Part shown: positions 54,739 to 62,957 of the stretch, piece after piece
Layout of the letters: every line of letters starts with the position of its first letter
Position numbering within the stretch: position 1 is the first letter of the stretch
Origin: Spirochaetales bacterium
GTDB lineage: Bacteria; Spirochaetota; Spirochaetia; Treponematales; UBA12059
Length of the DNA: 64,000 bases
NCBI GenBank assembly: GCA_016926955.1
Contig: JAFGNN010000007.1
Location: 49,676-113,675 of the forward strand
Direction: 5' to 3'
Notes under the pieces: generated by a model
Database searches by the model: none
Seen by the model: the letters and a program-made list of their open reading frames with translations, nothing else
Told to the model about the DNA's origin: nothing
Program-made: the position numbers and the translations under genes

Positions 54739-56249
54739 GGGAGAGACCGCTCCGCGTCTGCCTGGTCCTCGAAGGCTCCTACCCCTACATCACAGGCGGC
54801 GTCAGCGCCTGGGTGCAGGACATCGTCACCGGACTTCCCGACCTCGAGTTCAGCCTTTTCACGATCTCCCCGAAGGCCGGGCAGGAACTCCGCTACAAGC
54901 TTCCCGGCAACATCGTCGAGCACCGCGACATCGTGCTGGGATCCGCCGAGCCGGGCCGGGCCCCCCGCGGCGCGACAAAACGCGCGATCGGCGAGACGGT
55001 GAGCCAGCACTTGCGCATGTTCGCCGGCGCGGAGCCTTCGTTCCGCGCGCTCATCGACGTCCTGCCGGAGGACCTCGACCTTTCGGACGGGTCCGTCGAG
55101 GATCCGCGCGCCTGGGAACTGATCCGCCGCATGAACCGCCAGAGGAATCCCGCCTATCCCTTTGCCGACTACTTCTGGGCCTGGCGTTCGGCGCACTCGA
55201 TGCTCTTCGACGTTCTCAGGGCAAAGGCGCCGGAGGCGGACCTCTACCACGCCATTTCGACGGGTTTCGCAGGACTCGCGGCCCTCGCCGCGGGGCAGCG
55301 AAAGGGCAAACCCTTCCTGCTCACCGAACACGGGCTCTACCACAAGGAACGCGAGATCGAAATCCGGAAATCCTCATTTATCCGCGGCTACCAGCGCGAC
55401 ATGTGGATAAAGGTCTACAAGCGCATCTCGGCGGTCTGCTACCGCGAGGCCGACGGAATAACCTCGCTCTTCGAGGAAAACCGCCGCAAGCAGCTCGAGC
55501 TGGGCGCAGAGCCTGAAAAGTGCCGGGTCATCGCGAACGGGATCGAACTCACGCGCTTCGCCGCGGTGATCCGCGCGCCGCGCCCAGGCTTCCACATCGG
55601 AATGGTCGGACGCATCGTCCCGATCAAGGACGTGAAAACCTTCGTGGCCACCGCCCGTATCGTCCTCGACAAGCTGCCGGAGGCGCGTTTCTACGCCATC
55701 GGTCCCACCGACGAGGATCCCGAGTATTACGAGGAATGCGTCGCGCTGGCCGAGCGGCTCCGCGTCTCCGACCGGCTCGAGTTCACGGGACGGAAGAACG
55801 TGCTCGAGTACTACGCGTTCCTCGACCTCATGCTGCTGACCAGCGTCCGGGAAGCCCAGCCGCTCGTCATCATGGAAGGTTGGGCCGCCGGCGTGCCGAC
55901 CGCTGCCACGAGGGTGGGGAACGTCCCCGAAATGCTCGAGGAGGACGAACGCTTCCTCGCACCCTCGAAGGACGCGGAGAAGCTCGCCGAATCCGTGCTC
56001 TGGGCGTACCGCCACCCGACCGAGCTCGCGGAGATCAACAAACGAAACCGCGAGAAAGCCTTCGCGCGGCACGACCGCGCGGACATGCTCGACGCTTACC
56101 GCGATTTCTACACCCGCTCGGCGCAAGGTCTGTACCCGGGCAAAGAGGCGACCGAGCCTTCGCGACGAGGGAAACCGCGGGGTCCGTCCACGGCGGACGC
56201 GTTCGCGCGAAAAACGCAGGCGGAGGGAGACGCGCCATGGCGGGCATAG
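54735..56249 (+). CDS. pelF: PelF-like glycosyltransferase (GT4)
   Basis: 504 aa cytosolic GT-B enzyme that polymerises the Pel polysaccharide from UDP-sugars in Pseudomonas. Seen: VCLVLEGSYPYITGGVSAW (PelF N-terminus), FLLTEHGLYHKEREIEI, VIANGIELTRF, IGMVGRIVPIKDVKTF and the EX7E motif EAQPLVIMEGWAAGVP. The C-terminal 40 residues are charged and low-complexity. The start is a TTG overlapping the pelE-like stop (TTGA), with GGAGG 8 nt upstream. Its 3' end overlaps pelG by 13 bp. Confidence 0.94.
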   Translation: MRERPLRVCLVLEGSYPYITGGVSAWVQDIVTGLPDLEFSLFTISPKAGQELRYKLPGNIVEHRDIVLGSAEPGRAPRGATKRAIGETVSQHLRMFAGAEPSFRALIDVLPEDLDLSDGSVEDPRAWELIRRMNRQRNPAYPFADYFWAWRSAHSMLFDVLRAKAPEADLYHAISTGFAGLAALAAGQRKGKPFLLTEHGLYHKEREIEIRKSSFIRGYQRDMWIKVYKRISAVCYREADGITSLFEENRRKQLELGAEPEKCRVIANGIELTRFAAVIRAPRPGFHIGMVGRIVPIKDVKTFVATARIVLDKLPEARFYAIGPTDEDPEYYEECVALAERLRVSDRLEFTGRKNVLEYYAFLDLMLLTSVREAQPLVIMEGWAAGVPTAATRVGNVPEMLEEDERFLAPSKDAEKLAESVLWAYRHPTELAEINKRNREKAFARHDRADMLDAYRDFYTRSAQGLYPGKEATEPSRRGKPRGPSTADAFARKTQAEGDAPWRA

Positions 56250-57604
56250 GCTTCGAGCTCCGCCGCGTAATCGGGACGCGGGGCGTCTCGCGGAGCCTCG
56301 GCGCGGCTTTGTCGGGCGTCATGGTGGTGGCCGGACCCTGGCTCACCACCATACTCGCGATCTCGGCCTCGCGCGCCATCTTCGCCCGCGGCGGATCGCA
56401 CTGGGCGCCACAGTTCCAGGCGGCCGTGGTCTATGCCTACGCCGTGTCGCTCGCGCTCTTCGCGGGACCGCAGCACCTATTCACCCGCATCGTCGCGGAC
56501 CTGATCTGGGAAGGGAAGCAGCGGGAGGGAGCTCGCTGGCTCGTCCGCTTCACCTCGTTCGCGACCCTGGCTTCCGCGTGTCTCGGCATCGTCGCCATGG
56601 CCTTATTGCCGGTGAGCGTGCCGGGAGCCTGGGCTTACCGAAGCGCATGGGCATTTCTTTTCGCCGCCATCAACGCGCTCTGGATGGTCATGCTCTTCGT
56701 GTCGCTGCTCAGGCGCTACCTCCAGGTGGCCCTGGTCTTCGCGGTAGGCATGGCGGCGGCGGTCGCGCTCGCCGCGCTGGCGCCCTCGTCGTGGGGCCCG
56801 GCGGGACCAGTGCTCGGGTACGCCGTCGGCCACGCGCTGGCGGCCGCCGGCCTCCTGGCCCTCAGCCTTGCGGCCTTCCCTCCCGCTCCCGCCCCGAAGG
56901 CATGGAGAACGATCGGGGCTTACCTCGGGAAGCGCGGAGCCCTGGTGCTTTCCGGCGCCTTCTACTACCTCGGCCACTGGGCGGACAAATTCGCCTTCTG
57001 GATCACCCGCGGAACGCCCGTCGAAGGCACTCCCTTCGCCCTGTACGAGCGCTACGACCTGTCCGTATACCTCGCGGGCCTTGTCCTGGTGCCGGGCCTC
57101 GTCTATTTCACCGTCTGGACCGAGACCGGCGTCGCCTCGTCCATCAGGCGTTTTCTCCGGATCATCGGGCACGGCGCAGTCGACGGCATTTCCGAAGCCA
57201 GGGCGCGGCTCCGGGGAGAGGTCTTCGGGGAGCTCGCGATCCTCGTCCTCTTCCAGCTGCTCTTCACCGCCGCGGCCGCGGCCTGGCTGCTCCGCTCGCC
57301 GGGGGAAGCTGCGACCGTGGCCATCGTCGCGCTCGCTGGCGCCACGCTCCAGCTGGTGCTTATGGCATCGATCAACGTCCTGTATTACTTCGAACTGCAG
57401 GGACGGGCGCTCGCGGCTGCCGCCGCGTTCCTCGTCCTCAATGCGCTCGTCTTCCCGCCGCTCGCCGAAAGCTTTCGGGCTCTGTCCCCGGGCCTCGGCT
57501 ACCTGGTTTCGGCCGCCTTCGCGAGCCTTCTCGCCCTGCTGCTCCTCGCGCAGGCCCTGCCGGCCACAGACCGCGCGCTCTTCCTCAGGGCGGTCAAGCG
57601 CTGA
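56237..57604 (+). CDS. pelG: PelG-like polysaccharide transporter
   Basis: 455 aa, about 12 membrane helices, Wzx/MATE-like (PelG family). The start MAGIGFELRR and GVMVVAGPWLTTILAIS are PelG hallmarks; RGALVLSGAFYYLGHWADKF and YDLSVYLAGLVLVPGLVYF are conserved internal segments. It moves the polymer across the inner membrane with PelD, PelE and PelF. GGAGGGAG precedes the ATG. Last gene of the unit; followed by three copies of the 12-bp word and a terminator. Confidence 0.94.
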   Translation: MAGIGFELRRVIGTRGVSRSLGAALSGVMVVAGPWLTTILAISASRAIFARGGSHWAPQFQAAVVYAYAVSLALFAGPQHLFTRIVADLIWEGKQREGARWLVRFTSFATLASACLGIVAMALLPVSVPGAWAYRSAWAFLFAAINALWMVMLFVSLLRRYLQVALVFAVGMAAAVALAALAPSSWGPAGPVLGYAVGHALAAAGLLALSLAAFPPAPAPKAWRTIGAYLGKRGALVLSGAFYYLGHWADKFAFWITRGTPVEGTPFALYERYDLSVYLAGLVLVPGLVYFTVWTETGVASSIRRFLRIIGHGAVDGISEARARLRGEVFGELAILVLFQLLFTAAAAAWLLRSPGEAATVAIVALAGATLQLVLMASINVLYYFELQGRALAAAAAFLVLNALVFPPLAESFRALSPGLGYLVSAAFASLLALLLLAQALPATDRALFLRAVKR

Positions 57605-57615
57605 GCCGCGCCCCG

Positions 57616-57682
57616 GGGACAGAGCTCGCACTGCTAACGGAGATGCCGGGACGGGGACAGAGCTCCACCAGGGACAGAGCTC
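57616..57682 (+). repeat. three direct copies of GGGACAGAGCTC
   Basis: Exact copies at 57616-57627, 57654-57665 and 57671-57682 in the gap after pelG. Confidence 0.8.
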
Positions 57683-57704
57683 CGCCAGATTCGGGGGGAC
57701 AAAA

Positions 57705-57728
57705 AAGCCGGCCCGAGGGGGCCGGCTT
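57705..57728. terminator. bidirectional rho-independent terminator
   Basis: AAGCCGGCCC / GGGCCGGCTT, loop GAGG, with ATCTTTATT on one side and an A-run on the other. Serves pelG and the convergent lipoprotein gene. Confidence 0.88.
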
Positions 57729-57750
57729 ATCTTTATTCCCTGAATGGCTT

Positions 57751-59724
57751 TTACCAGGATCCGGTGTTACCCTTGCTCGCATTGTAACGAGCAAGTACTT
57801 CAGCACCGGAAATCGCGATGTTATCTACGTTAACTCCAGTGATCTTCCCGTCGAAACCGAAATATCCGGCTTGCGCGCTGTATATGTCTGGCAACTGCGA
57901 TCCGATCACGAGGTCAGAATTATTCTCTCGATACTCCGCGACGCTGGGAGTGCCGGACTTGTTGAGTTTCCCGTTAATGTAGAGGTTGATGAAGGGCACT
58001 GAAGCCACGGTATCCCATGTGGCTACGAGGTGGTACCAGGTGGATCGCTTCAGATTGGTCTTTGAGAGGACGCTGTCGTAGCTGTTGGTGCCGGTCGGCT
58101 TGTCGAGGATGATGCCTACCTGACCCTTGTTGCCCCAACCCTGAAGCGAGAAGCACTCATCGGAGAAGTCGAGCGCGGTGCCCTTGTGGACGATACCGGC
58201 GGTATCGGTATATTTGTCAATATAAATCCAAGCTTCGACAGTGCCCGACGTGCCCATCGTAGCCGATTGTGGGACGTTCGTATTCATGACGACGGTTCCC
58301 ATCGTGTCAGCGCCTTCGAAAGTTGCGACTACCTGGCTCCCTGGCAGCACATTGGACTCCGGTGCGCTTGATTCCGCTACCGTCGCCATGCCAGTTGTGA
58401 TCGAGGCGAAAACCGTGGTCAAAGGCTCGTCAAGACCTAGCGCCTCGGCGGTTAGCATCGCGTATGGAACAATCCCTTCAGTCGGATCGACTTGTTCCTC
58501 GCGCAGGTACACCGATGAGCCCGTGTCCTCGGCAAGGATCTCCTCCGCGTTCGCGTCGGGAATGAAGTAGGTAGAATCCGCTAGCGAGATGGCGAGGGCC
58601 TCGTCGTTGATCTGGTCCAGGATGAAGTCCCGGAGCCCGGCGGCGTTGACGACGCGCGAGCGCATTTTCGAAGTGATGGAACCCGCCCCGGTCGGGACAT
58701 AGTACCCGGGCGCGTCGTCGAGCCCATAGACGACCCTCTGACGCAGAACCGACTCGGCGAGCGCGTCCCAGCTGGCCCCGACGTAGACGCCGGAGACCGT
58801 ACCGGCGAAATCACCGCCGTCCGTCGTGATGGTCGAGAAGGTCTTCTCGAAGCTTGCGGTATACGCGGTGTACGTATTGGCGGCATCGTCAGCCACCTCG
58901 GTGTAGTAGCGCACGCCGAGCACGGTCTGGCTGACCGTGCCTTCCCAGAACCAGTAGCTGGGGTAGGTTGCGGGCGTCACGTAGTACATGACTACGGACG
59001 AGTACATGACGTTCGGATCGGTACTCGAGGCGGGTACGAACGCCTGCGAAAGGTCGAGCGCCCCGTCGATGTCGAACGCAGCCGGATCGAACTTGGGCCC
59101 GCCCGCGGTGCTGGCCGCCACGATGGTCTCCGCGCGCTTGGTGCCGTCGCGGAAAGTGAGCTCCATCCTCACGCGGTGCTTCTGGTCCTGGGCCCAGGTG
59201 GCATCCACGATAGGGTCATCGTCGGTCCAATCGCCGTCCGGGTTTGTGAAAACGCCAGAACTGTCTCCGTCACGGACGAAGTACTCCTCCACGTAGGTCG
59301 CGCGGAGATCCGAGGATGGGAACGTCGTCGTCACGACGATACGGTAGACCTTGACGGTCGGTTCGTCGTTCTCCAGCGTCGCCGTGAAGCTCGTCGTCTG
59401 CCCCGGCTCGGGGTAGTTCGTAAAGGATCTGGGCTGCAGGTCCGAAAAAAGCACGGACTCCGTCAGCCGGTCGACCGGCACGGTAGCCCTGGCGGCGCCT
59501 GGGTCCGCGGAGCGCGACAGGAAGGGCGTGACGGCGCGGGCGACGTCGCCGGAGGGGGCGCCGCCGCGCTCGGCCCAGTAGCTCGACATGAACACTTTCG
59601 AGAAAGATTCGAGCTGGGCGTCGGTGGGGGTGTCGATCAGAGGGTCACCCGTCCCGAACAGGGTACAGGATCCGAGGGCGAGGATCAGGGCGAGCGCCGC
59701 GAGGAACGCGGTGACAGTCTTCAT
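57751..59724 (-). CDS. LamG-domain lipoprotein
   Basis: 657 aa. Signal MKTVTAFLAALALILALGSC with lipobox LGSC. The middle is beta-rich and unrecognised (YRIVVTTTFPSSDLRATYVE, FRDGTKRAETIVAAS). Residues 485-650 form a LamG/concanavalin-like jelly roll: GTVEAWIYIDKYTDTAGIVH, KRSTWYHLVATWDTV, NLYINGKLNKSG, FDGKITGVNVDNIAISGAEV. Such domains bind glycans or proteins at the surface. The LamG end is clearly richer in A+T than its neighbours, suggesting acquisition. GGAGG lies 7 nt before the ATG. Flanked by inverted copies of the 12-bp word. Confidence 0.85.
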   Translation of the reverse strand: MKTVTAFLAALALILALGSCTLFGTGDPLIDTPTDAQLESFSKVFMSSYWAERGGAPSGDVARAVTPFLSRSADPGAARATVPVDRLTESVLFSDLQPRSFTNYPEPGQTTSFTATLENDEPTVKVYRIVVTTTFPSSDLRATYVEEYFVRDGDSSGVFTNPDGDWTDDDPIVDATWAQDQKHRVRMELTFRDGTKRAETIVAASTAGGPKFDPAAFDIDGALDLSQAFVPASSTDPNVMYSSVVMYYVTPATYPSYWFWEGTVSQTVLGVRYYTEVADDAANTYTAYTASFEKTFSTITTDGGDFAGTVSGVYVGASWDALAESVLRQRVVYGLDDAPGYYVPTGAGSITSKMRSRVVNAAGLRDFILDQINDEALAISLADSTYFIPDANAEEILAEDTGSSVYLREEQVDPTEGIVPYAMLTAEALGLDEPLTTVFASITTGMATVAESSAPESNVLPGSQVVATFEGADTMGTVVMNTNVPQSATMGTSGTVEAWIYIDKYTDTAGIVHKGTALDFSDECFSLQGWGNKGQVGIILDKPTGTNSYDSVLSKTNLKRSTWYHLVATWDTVASVPFINLYINGKLNKSGTPSVAEYRENNSDLVIGSQLPDIYSAQAGYFGFDGKITGVNVDNIAISGAEVLARYNASKGNTGSW

Positions 59725-60116
59725 GCTTCTACCTCCGCGGCGTCGGCGACATGAACCCCGCCGGACGCCGCGGCGGCAGGGCGCGGATCCGATGACCCGC
59801 AAGAGTGTAAGCCGACTTTAGGGGATAGATGACAGTACGGCTCATAATGTAACGCATCTGTCAAGAAGAAACAAGCCGAGAGCACGGGCACAACTTTCGG
59901 TGCGAGCTCTGTCCCCGGACACTCCGGGTCCGACTTGCCCATGCGCGTCCGTCGTGCCAAGGCGAGCTCTAGGCGAGCTCTGTCCCCCGCGGCCGACATC
60001 GCGCACCTGGATTTGCCCGATGCGACCGCTTTTCCTGAGGTCTGTCCCTCATGGCCGCGCCGCCCTGCGGGGTCAGCTCCTTGACCCGATCGGCCGAGGG
60101 GCCCTAGTCTGCTCGG
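59725..60116. other. 392-base intergenic region with three inverted copies of the 12-bp word
   Basis: GAGCTCTGTCCC at 59904-59915 and 59975-59986, and GAGGTCTGTCCC at 60037-60048, all on the minus strand. A partial duplicate GGCGAGCTCT precedes the second. A minus-strand promoter candidate TTGTTT-N17-TACATT (59874-59846) could drive the lipoprotein gene. No gene is supported here. Confidence 0.7.
60081..60110 (+). promoter_or_regulatory. leaderless-type promoter of the MFS gene
   Basis: TTGACC (60081-60086), 18-nt spacer, TAGTCT (60105-60110), 6 nt to the GTG at 60117. Confidence 0.65.
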
Positions 60117-61637
60117 GTGAATCCCATCCTCCGAACCATCTCCGAATACCGCGATGCCTTCTCGAGCTTCACGCCCAACGCGAAACGCTTCCTCGCCGGC
60201 AACGCCCTGGTCTGGATCGCCTCGAACCTGGTGCAGCTCCTCTTCAACCTTTACCTGAAGGAAGCCGGCTACGCAGAAGGCGCCATCGGGGCGCTGCTCT
60301 CGACCCGCGCGCTCGGTTCGGCCCTGGTGGCCCTGCCCGCGAGCCTCTTCATAGCGCGGATCGCTCCCGAGCGGATGCTGCCCGCCGGCGCCTTCCTTAC
60401 CGCGGCTGCCTACGCGGGCCAGGCACTGCTTCCGTCCGGCGGGGTGGCGGCGAGCGTCCTCGCCTCGGGCGCCTTCTCAACAATATTCCAGGTGAGCGCC
60501 GGTCCCTTCTTCATGCGCAACTCGGGCGAAAAGGAGCGCTTGCTCCTGTTCAGCCTGAACGGAGCGCTCTCGATGCTGACCGGCGTGGTCGGAAGCCTCC
60601 TCGGAGGGCTCGCGCGGGATCTCCTGGCTCCTGCGCTCGGCGACGGACTTCTCGCGTATCGCATCGCGTTGCTGGCCGGTACCGCCTTCGCGGCGGCGGC
60701 AGCCCTGCCCTTCGCCCGTATCGACGAAGGCGCGGCAAGACCGCCGAGCGGTCTTTCGGGGTTCAGGCTCGGGCGGAAGCCCGATGTGGCGCCGGCCGCC
60801 CAAGCTCCCCGAGGGACAGACCTCGACGCGCCGGAAACCCTCGGAGACCCCGCCACACGCTCCGACCAGCCATCAGGGACAGACCTCAAAGCGCCGGAGA
60901 CCCTCGGAGACCTCGCCGCAGGCTCCGACCGGCCATCAGGGACAGAGCTCGCCCGCGCGAGCAAGTCAACAGGGACAGAGCTCTCTCACGCTGCGCGCGA
61001 AATGCATCCACCAGCCCCCGGCAACGGCCCAGGCGCGACGCGCGTCGAGGCTGAGCCGCCGATCTCGCTCTACGTGCGCCTGCTGCTGCCGGGCTTCCTG
61101 ACCGGCATGGGCGCCGGCCTGACCATCCCCTACCTCAACCTCTATTTCAAGAATGTCTTCTTTCTATCGGATTCGGCCATCGGCGGCATCGTGGCGGCGG
61201 GCCAGGTGGCCACCTTCATCGGAATGATGGCCGGCCCCGGCATCGCGCGACGTATGGGAAAACCCGAGCTCGTGTTCTGGTCGCAGGCGCTCAGCGTCCC
61301 CTTCATATTGGTGCTGACCTGGGTGCGGGCCCTGCCGCTCGTGGCACTCGCCTTCCTGGCCCGGCAGACCCTCATGAACATGTCGACGCCGGTGTCGGAC
61401 GCCTTCGGGCTCGGCCTCGTGCCGCCCCGGCGCCACCACCTGCTCAACGCGCTCCGCATGCTCAACTGGACAGGTTCGTGGATGGTAGCCGCCCGGGTTT
61501 CGGGCATACTGATCGAGCGGAGCGGCTTCGAAGCCAGCTTCGTGCTTACCGCCGCGCTCTATGCGGTCTCGACGGCACTCTACGGACTATTCTTCGTGGG
61601 AAAGGGCAAACCGGGTTCGCTCCCGAAGCGCGCCTGA
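60117..61637 (+). CDS. major facilitator superfamily transporter with repeat-built central loop
   Basis: 506 aa, 12 predicted helices in two halves (FLAGNALVWIASNLVQLLF ... and LLLPGFLTGMGAGLTIPYL ...). FKNVFFLSDSAIGGIVAAGQ and RQTLMNMSTPVSDAFGLGL are conserved in a group of uncharacterised bacterial MFS proteins. The cytoplasmic loop between helices 6 and 7 (about 225-300) is enlarged by two 21-residue repeats (DAPETLGDPATRSDQPSGTDL and a variant) plus further GTEL units, all encoded by copies of the dispersed 12-bp word. GTG start 6 nt after a promoter. Substrate unknown. Confidence 0.9.
   Translation: MNPILRTISEYRDAFSSFTPNAKRFLAGNALVWIASNLVQLLFNLYLKEAGYAEGAIGALLSTRALGSALVALPASLFIARIAPERMLPAGAFLTAAAYAGQALLPSGGVAASVLASGAFSTIFQVSAGPFFMRNSGEKERLLLFSLNGALSMLTGVVGSLLGGLARDLLAPALGDGLLAYRIALLAGTAFAAAAALPFARIDEGAARPPSGLSGFRLGRKPDVAPAAQAPRGTDLDAPETLGDPATRSDQPSGTDLKAPETLGDLAAGSDRPSGTELARASKSTGTELSHAAREMHPPAPGNGPGATRVEAEPPISLYVRLLLPGFLTGMGAGLTIPYLNLYFKNVFFLSDSAIGGIVAAGQVATFIGMMAGPGIARRMGKPELVFWSQALSVPFILVLTWVRALPLVALAFLARQTLMNMSTPVSDAFGLGLVPPRRHHLLNALRMLNWTGSWMVAARVSGILIERSGFEASFVLTAALYAVSTALYGLFFVGKGKPGSLPKRA
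60813..60983 (+). repeat. 63-bp tandem repeat with four copies of GGGACAGASCTC inside the MFS gene
   Basis: Copies at 60813, 60876, 60939 and 60972. The first three are exactly 63 bp apart, and the intervening 51 bp are also repeated with few changes. All are in frame as GTDL or GTEL. Confidence 0.85.
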
Positions 61638-61689
61638 AGAGCGGGTAGCGGGGCGACCGCCCGCCGGGCACGCCGAGATCGGGGGAACC

Positions 61690-62865
61690 TCAGTCAGCCG
61701 GAGCCGCGGCGAGCATCAAGGAGATGCGGCTGCCCGCCTCGGGCGAGCTTTCGATGACGAGCCCGCCGCCCGCGCGCGATGCGAATTCGCGGGCCAGGGC
61801 GAGCCCGAGGCCCGAGCCGGCCGTGGCCGAGCGGTGCCGCGCCGCTCCGGTCTCCAGGATCGAGCGGACGGTTTCCGCGTCCATGCCGGGTCCGGTATCA
61901 GAAACCTCCGCCACCACGCTATCGCCTGAGGCGCGGGCCGAGAGGCGCACCGAGCCGCCCGCGGCGATGTGCCGTACGGCGTTCGAGCAGAGGTTGCGCA
62001 GGACCGTGGCCACCATGGAACGGTCGGCCTGCGCGCGCAGCGCGGGCGGGCACTCGACGGAGAGCGCAATCCGCCGCTCGCCGGCGGGACGGGCGTAGAG
62101 CGAGGCGATCTCCTCGAGCAGCTCGGCCATGACGAAGTCGACCGGCGCCGGCGCGAGGCCGCCCGTCTGCGAGCGGGCCCAGGACAGTATGTCCTCGAGG
62201 AGGCCGGCGGTGCGCCGGGCCTGCGAGGCCACCTGGCCCGCGAGTTCCTTCACCCGCTCGGGCTCAAGCTCGTCGACGTAGCGTTCGAGGAGCTCCGCGC
62301 CCGAGACGATCACCGTGAAAGGATTGCGGAGGTCGTGTGCGATGATGGACATGAAGCGGTCCTTCTCCGCCACGAGGCGCTCGAGCGCGAGCTCGTTCTC
62401 CTTCCGCTCGGTGACGTCGAACACGATGCCCGCGACCATGAGCGGGGCGCCGTTCCCGTCGCGCTCCGCGACGTAGCCACGGTCGTAGAACCACTTCCAC
62501 GCGCCGTCGCGCCTGCGAATCCGGTATTCGGCCTCGTAGGCCGGCGCGAGGCCGGCGAGGTGGTCGCGCATGGCGCGCATGGTCCGCTCGTGGTCCTCGG
62601 GATGGATGAGCTCGGTGAAGTCGTATACCTTCCAGGCGCGCTCGCCGGGCTCCCAGCCGAGGGCGCGGAGCTTGCGCGGATTGGCGTCTACCTCGCCGCT
62701 CCGCACATCCCAGTACCAGCGGCCGAGATTGCCCGCCCAGGAAAGCTCGAGCCGTTCCGCGAGCTCGCCGAGCGCCCGCTCGCCTTCCTCGGCGCCATGG
62801 CGCGACGGCCCGCCCTGTTCCCCTGCCTTCACTGTCTCCGACGGCATGGACACCCCCGCGTCCAT
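61690..62865 (-). CDS. PAS-domain sensor histidine kinase, soluble
   Basis: 391 aa without membrane helices. A PAS fold with PAC tail (about 45-155: LGRWYWDVRSGEVDANPRKL, AEYRIRRRDGAWKWFYDRGY, VAGIVFDVTERKENELAL) is followed by the H-box FMSIIAHDLRNPFTVIVS near 180 and the ATPase domain with VLRNLCSNAVRHIA, VSDTGPGM and GSGLGLALAREFASRAG. A partner response regulator is not in the window. The start is uncertain: ATG 62865 or ATG 62847, neither with a clear Shine-Dalgarno. Confidence 0.92.
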   Translation of the reverse strand: MDAGVSMPSETVKAGEQGGPSRHGAEEGERALGELAERLELSWAGNLGRWYWDVRSGEVDANPRKLRALGWEPGERAWKVYDFTELIHPEDHERTMRAMRDHLAGLAPAYEAEYRIRRRDGAWKWFYDRGYVAERDGNGAPLMVAGIVFDVTERKENELALERLVAEKDRFMSIIAHDLRNPFTVIVSGAELLERYVDELEPERVKELAGQVASQARRTAGLLEDILSWARSQTGGLAPAPVDFVMAELLEEIASLYARPAGERRIALSVECPPALRAQADRSMVATVLRNLCSNAVRHIAAGGSVRLSARASGDSVVAEVSDTGPGMDAETVRSILETGAARHRSATAGSGLGLALAREFASRAGGGLVIESSPEAGSRISLMLAAAPAD

Positions 62866-62957
62866 CGTGCGTCATGCCGCGGAGCTTGTAAAGGCGATCC
62901 GGCGGATCCCGCCTGCAGACCCGGGGAGTCGCGCAGGGGAAATCGGCGCGCCGCCGT

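Larger units (their letters stand above)
57613..59918. mobile_element. candidate cassette: lipoprotein gene between 19-bp inverted repeats
   Basis: CCGGGGACAGAGCTCGCAC at 57613-57631 recurs as its exact reverse complement at 59900-59918. Between them lie only the terminator, the LamG lipoprotein gene and its promoter region. Further copies of the 12-bp core point inward on each side. No transposase is inside. Mobility is an inference from the symmetry. Confidence 0.45.

Noticed and set aside
59725..60116. Short open frames between the LamG lipoprotein and the MFS gene
   Set aside because: No ribosome site or motif; they merely read through the repeated word.
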